NCBI GenBank assembly: GCA_947501315.1
Contig: CANMXH010000074.1
Location: 1-10,575 of the forward strand
Length of the DNA: 10,575 nucleotides
Direction of reading: 5' to 3'
Source of the DNA: Caulobacteraceae bacterium
GTDB lineage: Bacteria; Pseudomonadota; Alphaproteobacteria; Caulobacterales; Caulobacteraceae
Within the stretch, counting starts at the first letter, position 1, and each line of letters opens with the position of its first letter. The translations under genes and the position numbers were made by a program. Positions 6,663 to 10,575 of this stretch are shown one piece after another. The notes beneath the pieces were generated by a model. The model was given only the letters and a program-made list of their open reading frames with translations, did no database searches and was not told the DNA's origin.

Positions 6663-6665
6663 ATG
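6637..6665 (+). promoter_or_regulatory. Candidate phasin promoter
   Basis: TTGACG (6637-6642) and CATATG (6660-6665) are separated by 17 bases. The -35 box is near consensus. The start of transcription would be near 6672, leaving a leader of about 78 bases before the phasin ATG. Confidence 0.5.
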
Positions 6666-6708
6666 ACCGGCTGTCGCGATGGAATCGCCCCTCGCGGAGT
6701 TATTGCAG

Positions 6709-6728
6709 GCGGTCCCCCCCCCGACCGC
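6709..6728 (+). promoter_or_regulatory. Hairpin with an all-C loop in the phasin leader
   Basis: GCGGTC (6709-6714) and GACCGC (6723-6728) form a perfect 6-bp stem whose 8-base loop is entirely C; with the last stem base it makes a run of nine C. It stands 10 bases upstream of the AGGAGG ribosome site. An exposed C-rich loop could pair with G-rich RNA, and the C run may slip in replication or sequencing. Confidence 0.45.
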
Positions 6729-6749
6729 GGATACGTTCAGGAGGCCCTC

Positions 6750-7289
6750 ATGGCTGACACCACCGCCGATACCGTCAAGAAGACCGTCGAGACTGCCACG
6801 AACAACGTGAAGAAGACCGTCGAAACCGCGACCGCCAACGTCAAGGCGACCGCTGAAAAGGCCCAGGCCACCTTCCAGGCCAATGCCGAGCAGGCCCAGG
6901 CCGCCGGTGCCAAGGCGCTGAAGGACGTCGCCGACAAGTCGGCTGCCGGCCTGACCGAGTTGAACATCCAGGGCAAGCATAACCTGGAAGCCATAGTCGC
7001 CTCGGCCGCCGCCGCCCAGAAGGGCGTCGAGACCCTGTCGGCCCAGTCGGCTGCCTTCACCCGGAAGTCCTGGGAAGACGGCGTCGCCGCTGCCCAGTCG
7101 ATGTCGCAGGCCCGTTCGATCCAGGAGCTGCTCGAGCTGCAGACGACCTGGGCCAAGTCGGCGACCGAAGCCTATCTGGCTGAAGTCACCAAGGCGACGG
7201 ACGTCCTGACCGCCTCGGTCAAGAACAGCTTCAAGCCGATCAACGAGCGCGTCACCGCCTCGGTCGAAAAGTTCCAGGCCGCCCGCTAG
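6750..7289 (+). CDS. Phasin family protein
   Basis: Phasins coat the surface of polyhydroxyalkanoate storage granules in the cytoplasm, controlling granule size and number. The 179-residue protein is rich in Ala, Lys, Thr and Glu, has no signal peptide or membrane span, and should be almost all amphipathic helix. Residues 9-52 are four 11-residue repeats (starting V9, V20, V31, F42). From about 65 to 165 it shows the phasin_2 pattern: a GLTELNIQGKHNLEAIVAS-like segment, then SWEDG, and ARSIQELLELQTTWAK, followed by the NSFKPINERV end. The ATG follows AGGAGG by 5 bases, an excellent ribosome site. It has its own candidate promoter, a leader hairpin and a strong terminator, so it is probably a single-gene, well-expressed unit. 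No polymerase or other granule gene is in the window, so the link to polymer storage rests on family. Confidence 0.9.
   Translation: MADTTADTVKKTVETATNNVKKTVETATANVKATAEKAQATFQANAEQAQAAGAKALKDVADKSAAGLTELNIQGKHNLEAIVASAAAAQKGVETLSAQSAAFTRKSWEDGVAAAQSMSQARSIQELLELQTTWAKSATEAYLAEVTKATDVLTASVKNSFKPINERVTASVEKFQAAR
6774..6905 (+). repeat. Four 33-base repeats encoding 11-residue units in the phasin
   Basis: Four in-frame 33-base units encode VKKTVETATNN, VKKTVETATAN, VKATAEKAQAT and FQANAEQAQAA. The first two differ by one residue; the later ones are more diverged. The 11-residue period is that of lipid-surface helices such as those of synucleins and apolipoproteins. Confidence 0.75.
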
Positions 7290-7330
7290 GGCGACCGGCC
7301 GCTTCAGCAAGCTTGGTCTTCAAGCGTACG

Positions 7331-7361
7331 AGAGGCCCCGGCGGAAACGCCGGGGCCTTTT
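7331..7361 (+). terminator. Strong terminator after the phasin gene
   Basis: GGCCCCGGCG (7334-7343) and CGCCGGGGCC (7348-7357) form a perfect 10-bp stem closed by a GAAA tetraloop and followed by TTTTCGTTT. The flanking bases 7331-7333 can extend the pairing into the T tract. It lies 44 bases after the phasin stop codon, with clpS reading in the same direction beyond it. Confidence 0.93.
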
Positions 7362-7489
7362 CGTTTGGCCCTCTCTACTGCGGGGGAGAGGGAGAATTGA
7401 CGCAGCCCGCTGAAGAGTCACTGGACGCCGCTTCAATTCAGGCCATCATTCCCTATCTGATCCATCGACTCTCCCCATACGGATTACGA

Positions 7490-7825
7490 ATGCCGCCGTC
7501 CCGCAGGCCAGGTGAACAGAATGGTGGAGGCCTCGGGTCCGCCACGGTCACCGAAACCAGGCCGAAACTTCAGAAGCCCTCGCTCTACCGGGTGCTGATC
7601 CTGAACGACGACTACACGCCGATGGAGTTCGTCATCTATGTGCTGGAGCGGTTCTTCCAGAAGGACCGCGAGGCGGCCACCCGCATCATGCTGCATGTGC
7701 ACCAGCATGGCGTCGGGGTCTGCGGCGTCTTCACCTATGAGGTGGCCGAGACCAAGGTCGCCCAGGTGATCGAGACGGCGCGACGCCACCAGCACCCGCT
7801 GCAATGCACGATGGAAAAGGACTGA
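7490..7825 (+). CDS. clpS: ClpS adaptor for ClpA (N-degron recognin)
   Basis: Small adaptor that binds proteins with a destabilising N-terminal residue (Leu, Phe, Tyr, Trp) and delivers them to ClpAP. The core is highly conserved: LYRVLILNDDYTPMEFV, where Asn-Asp-Asp forms part of the degron pocket, then VLERFF, then ATRIMLHVHQHGVGVCG with the pocket histidine, and the ETKVAQV...HPLQCTMEKD end. The ATG at 7490 gives 111 residues, close to the usual 105-120, with about 30 flexible N-terminal residues; its ribosome site is weak (GGA 6 bases before). A TTG at 7313 in frame would read through the phasin terminator and is rejected. The 128 bases between that terminator and the ATG hold a TTGACG at 7397-7402 without a clear -10, so the promoter is not located. 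Followed after 13 bases by clpA. Confidence 0.96.
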   Translation: MPPSRRPGEQNGGGLGSATVTETRPKLQKPSLYRVLILNDDYTPMEFVIYVLERFFQKDREAATRIMLHVHQHGVGVCGVFTYEVAETKVAQVIETARRHQHPLQCTMEKD

Positions 7826-7838
7826 GAGGAACCTCCCC

Positions 7839-10151
7839 ATGCCCTCATTTTCGCGTCCTCTCGAAGAGACCCTGCACCGTGCGGTGCACTATGCCAACGA
7901 GCGGCGGCACGAATACGCCACGCTTGAACATCTGCTGCTGGCCCTGGTCGATGACCCGGACGCCGCCAATGTGATGACGGCCTGCAATGTCGATCTGGTC
8001 GCGCTGAAGACGGCGCTGACCCTGTATGTCGATACGGATCTGGCCGCGCTCGCCACCAGCGACGGCGAGGACGCCAAGCCCACGGCCGGCTTCCAGCGCG
8101 TGATCCAGCGTGCGGTGATCCACGTCCAGAGCTCGGGCCGCGAGGAGGTCTCGGGCGCGAATGTGCTGGTCGCGATCTTCAGCGAGCGCGAGAGCCACGC
8201 CGCCTATTTCCTGCAGGAGCAGGACATGACCCGCTATGACGCGGTCAACTACATCGCCCACGGCATCGCCAAGAAGGCCGGGAGCAGCGTCGACAAGGGC
8301 CCGGCCAAGGCCGGTGGCAGCCCCGAGGACGCCGAGGACGCCGCTGCGACAAAGACCGGCGGCGAGGCGCTGGAAGCCTATTGTGTCGACCTGAACGAAA
8401 AGTCGCGCAACGGCAAGATCGATCCCCTGATCGGCCGTCACGCCGAGGTCGAGCGGGCCATCCAGATCCTGTGCCGGCGGACCAAGAACAACCCCCTGCT
8501 GGTCGGGGATCCCGGCGTCGGCAAGACGGCCATAGCCGAGGGCCTGGCCCGCAAGATCGTCAACCACGAGGTCCCGGAGGTGCTGGAAGGCGCCACCATC
8601 TACAGCCTCGACATGGGGGCGCTGCTGGCCGGCACCCGCTATCGCGGCGATTTCGAGGAGCGGCTGAAACAGGTCGTCAAGGAGCTGGAGACGCACGACA
8701 ACGCCATCCTGTTCATCGACGAGATCCATACGGTGATCGGTGCCGGCGCGACCTCGGGCGGGGCCATGGACGCCTCGAACCTGCTCAAGCCGGCCCTGGC
8801 GTCAGGCAGCCTGCGCTGCATGGGTTCGACCACCTACAAGGAATACCGTCAGCATTTCGAAAAGGACCGGGCCCTGGCCCGTCGCTTCCAGAAGATCGAC
8901 GTCAATGAGCCGACCGTCGAGGACACGATCAAGATCCTGAAAGGGCTGAAGACCTCCTACGAAGGTCACCACAAGGTCCGCTATACCGACGGCGCCCTGC
9001 GCACGGCGGTCGAGCTGGCGGCCCGCTACATGACCGACCGCAAATTGCCGGACAAGGCGATCGACGTGATCGACGAGGCGGGCGCCAGCCAGATGCTTCT
9101 GTCCGAGGCCAAACGGAAGAAGGTCATCGGCCAGAAGGAGATCGAGGTCGTCATCGCCCGCATGGCCCGCATCCCGGCCAAGTCGGTGTCCAAGTCCGAT
9201 ACCGAGGGCCTGCGCCAGCTGGATGCCGATCTGAACCGCGTCGTCTTCGGCCAGTCGGCGGCGATCGAACAGGTCTCGGCGGCCATGAAACTGGCCCGCG
9301 CGGGCCTGCGCGATCCGTCCAAGCCGATCGGGGCCTTCCTGTTCAGCGGCCCGACCGGCGTGGGCAAGACCGAGGTCGCCAAACAGCTGGCCTCGACCCT
9401 CGGCATCGAGATGCTGCGCTTCGACATGTCGGAATACATGGAGCGGCATACCGTCAGCCGGCTGATCGGCGCGCCTCCGGGCTATGTCGGCCATGACCAG
9501 GGCGGCCTTCTGACCGACGCTGTCGACCAGCACCCGCATGCCGTGGTCCTGCTGGACGAGATCGAGAAGGCCCACCCGGACGTCTACAACATCCTGCTGC
9601 AGGTGATGGACAACGGCATGCTGACCGATGCGGTCGGCAAGAAGGTCGATTTCCGGAACACCATCCTGATCATGACCACCAATGCCGGGGCCGCCGACAA
9701 CGCCCGCGCCTCCATCGGCTTCGGCCGGGGCAAGGTCGAGGGTGAGGACGACAAGGCCATCCAGCGTCTGTTCGCGCCGGAGTTCCGCAACCGCCTCGAC
9801 GCCATCGTCGCCTTCAAGGCGCTGGACTCGGAGACGATCAAGTCGGTGGTGACCAAATTCATCATCCAGCTGGAGGCCCAGCTGGCCGACCGGAACATCA
9901 CCATCGAACTGACCGACGAGGCGGCCGACTGGCTGGCCAAGAACGGCTTCGACGAACTGTATGGCGCGCGGCCGCTGGCCCGGGTCATCCAGGAGCATAT
10001 CAAGAAGCCGCTGGCCGACGACATCCTGTTCGGACGCCTGACCCGCGGGGGTCATGTGAAGGTCACCCTGACCGACGGCAAGATCGCCTTCGACGTCACG
10101 GGGCCCAATGCAGCGCAGGTCAAGGCGGTCGAGGCCCAGGCCGCGGACTGA
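7839..10151 (+). CDS. clpA: ATP-dependent Clp protease ATP-binding subunit ClpA
   Basis: Class I Clp/Hsp100 AAA+ unfoldase that forms a hexameric ring and threads substrates into the ClpP protease. The 770 residues contain the N-terminal ClpS-binding domain (1-145, starting with LEETLHRAVHYA), an acidic Ala/Gly/Lys linker (about 146-175), a first ATPase module with Walker A GDPGVGKT at 223-230 and Walker B LFIDEIHT (Asp294, Glu295), and a second module with GPTGVGKT at 504-511 and VVLLDEIEKAH (Asp573, Glu574), the GAR sensor-2 motif at 709-711 and a C-terminal subdomain. The ClpB-type coiled-coil middle domain is absent. The ClpP-docking tripeptide IGF is at 626-628, where E. coli ClpA has IGL. 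GAGGA stands 8 bases before the ATG, overlapping nothing, and 13 bases separate it from clpS, so the two are co-transcribed. Confidence 0.98.
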   Translation: MPSFSRPLEETLHRAVHYANERRHEYATLEHLLLALVDDPDAANVMTACNVDLVALKTALTLYVDTDLAALATSDGEDAKPTAGFQRVIQRAVIHVQSSGREEVSGANVLVAIFSERESHAAYFLQEQDMTRYDAVNYIAHGIAKKAGSSVDKGPAKAGGSPEDAEDAAATKTGGEALEAYCVDLNEKSRNGKIDPLIGRHAEVERAIQILCRRTKNNPLLVGDPGVGKTAIAEGLARKIVNHEVPEVLEGATIYSLDMGALLAGTRYRGDFEERLKQVVKELETHDNAILFIDEIHTVIGAGATSGGAMDASNLLKPALASGSLRCMGSTTYKEYRQHFEKDRALARRFQKIDVNEPTVEDTIKILKGLKTSYEGHHKVRYTDGALRTAVELAARYMTDRKLPDKAIDVIDEAGASQMLLSEAKRKKVIGQKEIEVVIARMARIPAKSVSKSDTEGLRQLDADLNRVVFGQSAAIEQVSAAMKLARAGLRDPSKPIGAFLFSGPTGVGKTEVAKQLASTLGIEMLRFDMSEYMERHTVSRLIGAPPGYVGHDQGGLLTDAVDQHPHAVVLLDEIEKAHPDVYNILLQVMDNGMLTDAVGKKVDFRNTILIMTTNAGAADNARASIGFGRGKVEGEDDKAIQRLFAPEFRNRLDAIVAFKALDSETIKSVVTKFIIQLEAQLADRNITIELTDEAADWLAKNGFDELYGARPLARVIQEHIKKPLADDILFGRLTRGGHVKVTLTDGKIAFDVTGPNAAQVKAVEAQAAD

Positions 10152-10242
10152 CCGTGGGATCGGCCATGAAGAGCGGCGCGGTGCTGACCGAACGGCAGCA
10201 GAAGCGGTTCGCCCTGGCCGCCGAGAATGGATGACCCAGACT

Positions 10243-10380
10243 TTCCGCTCATCCCCGCGAAAGCGGGGACCCAGTTCTTTGGGTGATCGGGCGGCGCCTG
10301 AGCCGCGCACGCCGTTGTCCTGAAACGCCGGAGCCAGACTGGACAGGACTGGGTCCCCGCTTTCGCGGGGATGAGCGGAA
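10243..10380. repeat. Long inverted repeat of two REP-like palindromic units
   Basis: The 33 bases at 10243-10275 are the exact reverse complement of 10348-10380, with 72 unmatched bases between. Each arm itself contains CCCCGCGAAAGCGGGG, a 6-bp stem with a GAAA loop, preceded by CGCTCAT and followed by ACCCAGT. Units with this core, commonly written CATCCCCGCGAAAGCGGGGACCC, are scattered in great number between genes in Caulobacterales and sphingomonads. The pair sits between convergent genes, a usual place for such elements, and could fold into a large hairpin that ends transcription from both sides. There is no transposase next to it. The stretch from the clpA stop codon (10151) to this element holds no convincing gene. 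Confidence 0.85.
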
Positions 10381-10394
10381 TGTTGGGGTGTGAC

Positions 10395-10575
10395 CTAGCG
10401 GCGGCGATCCAGGCCGCTGAGCAGCAAGGCCAGGCCGGCGACGATGCCGGTGGTCAGCAGCGGCTTGCGGCGGGCGAAGTCGAGGCCTTGGCGGGCGGGT
10501 TCCCGCAGATCCGCAGGGGCCTTTTCGACCAGTCCGTCCAGGCCGTCGATGACCCGGCCATAGGCGTCGCGCGCC
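10395..10575 (-). CDS. Small membrane-anchored protein, 5' end missing (ElaB/YqjD-like tail?)
   Basis: A minus-strand frame is open from the right edge to the TAG at 10395-10397; the last 59 residues are visible. They comprise a charged, helical stretch (RDAYGRVIDGLDGLVEKAP and on to ARQGLDFARRKP) followed by a hydrophobic segment LLTTGIVAGLALLLSGL and a basic end DRRR. This is the plan of a C-terminal tail anchor, like the ElaB/YqjD/YgaM (DUF883) family, whose members bind membrane and ribosomes, but the match is only to general layout. Codon use fits neighbouring genes. It converges with clpA across the inverted repeat. The start and the N-terminal part are outside the window. Confidence 0.6.
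   Translation of the reverse strand, partial: ARDAYGRVIDGLDGLVEKAPADLREPARQGLDFARRKPLLTTGIVAGLALLLSGLDRRR

Noticed and set aside
6555..7310. A 251-codon open frame antisense to the phasin gene
   Set aside because: Low-complexity Gly/Leu-rich translation, it overlaps the phasin entirely, and its repeats merely mirror the phasin repeats.
7313..7489. A longer clpS product starting at TTG 7313
   Set aside because: It would translate through the phasin terminator hairpin and add 59 residues unlike any ClpS.
8802..10310. A 502-codon open frame antisense to clpA
   Set aside because: Its translation is rich in Gly, Asp, Arg and Leu without any family pattern, it mirrors the clpA codons, and clpA is unmistakable; long antisense frames are usual in high-GC DNA.
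10108..10323. A plus-strand frame covering the end of clpA and the first repeat arm
   Set aside because: Its translation contains the SSPRKRGPSS stretch that arises from reading the palindromic repeat, a known source of false genes.

Overview
The window is a high-GC stretch of bacterial chromosome. Protein sequence, gene order (rpsF-rpsR-rplI followed by dnaB; clpS-clpA) and a GCGAAAGC-type dispersed palindrome point to an alphaproteobacterium of the order Caulobacterales, most likely Brevundimonas or a close relative. The genus is inferred from remembered family resemblance, not from a search. No tRNA, rRNA, CRISPR array, integrase or transposase is visible.

Layout. A plus-strand type-B carboxylesterase enters from the left edge and ends 10 bases before the end of the convergent replicative helicase gene dnaB. 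The minus strand then carries, in transcription order from the right, a D-Ala-D-Ala carboxypeptidase with a C-terminal SPOR domain, the ribosomal protein operon rpsF-rpsR-rplI with a structured leader and its own candidate promoter, a small secreted protein of unknown function, and dnaB. A hairpin terminator separates rplI from the secreted-protein gene. From 6.6 kb on, the genes lie on the plus strand: a phasin with a well-marked promoter region and terminator, then the clpS-clpA pair. After clpA comes a 138-base inverted repeat with perfect 33-base arms, and then the 3' end of a convergent gene for a small membrane-anchored protein that runs off the right edge.

How the genes work together. 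S6, S18 and L9 are ribosomal proteins and DnaB unwinds DNA at the replication fork, so this block serves growth. The carboxypeptidase trims peptidoglycan stem peptides, and its SPOR domain should bring it to the division septum. ClpS selects N-degron substrates and hands them to ClpA, which unfolds them for ClpP (not in the window). The phasin probably coats polyhydroxyalkanoate granules.

I found no clearly new multi-gene system; this is mostly core genome. The points most worth a second look are the phasin control region (TGC-rich repeats, and a hairpin whose loop is all C), the 11-residue repeats in the phasin N-terminus, the structured rpsF leader, the unnamed secreted protein between rplI and dnaB, and the large inverted repeat after clpA.
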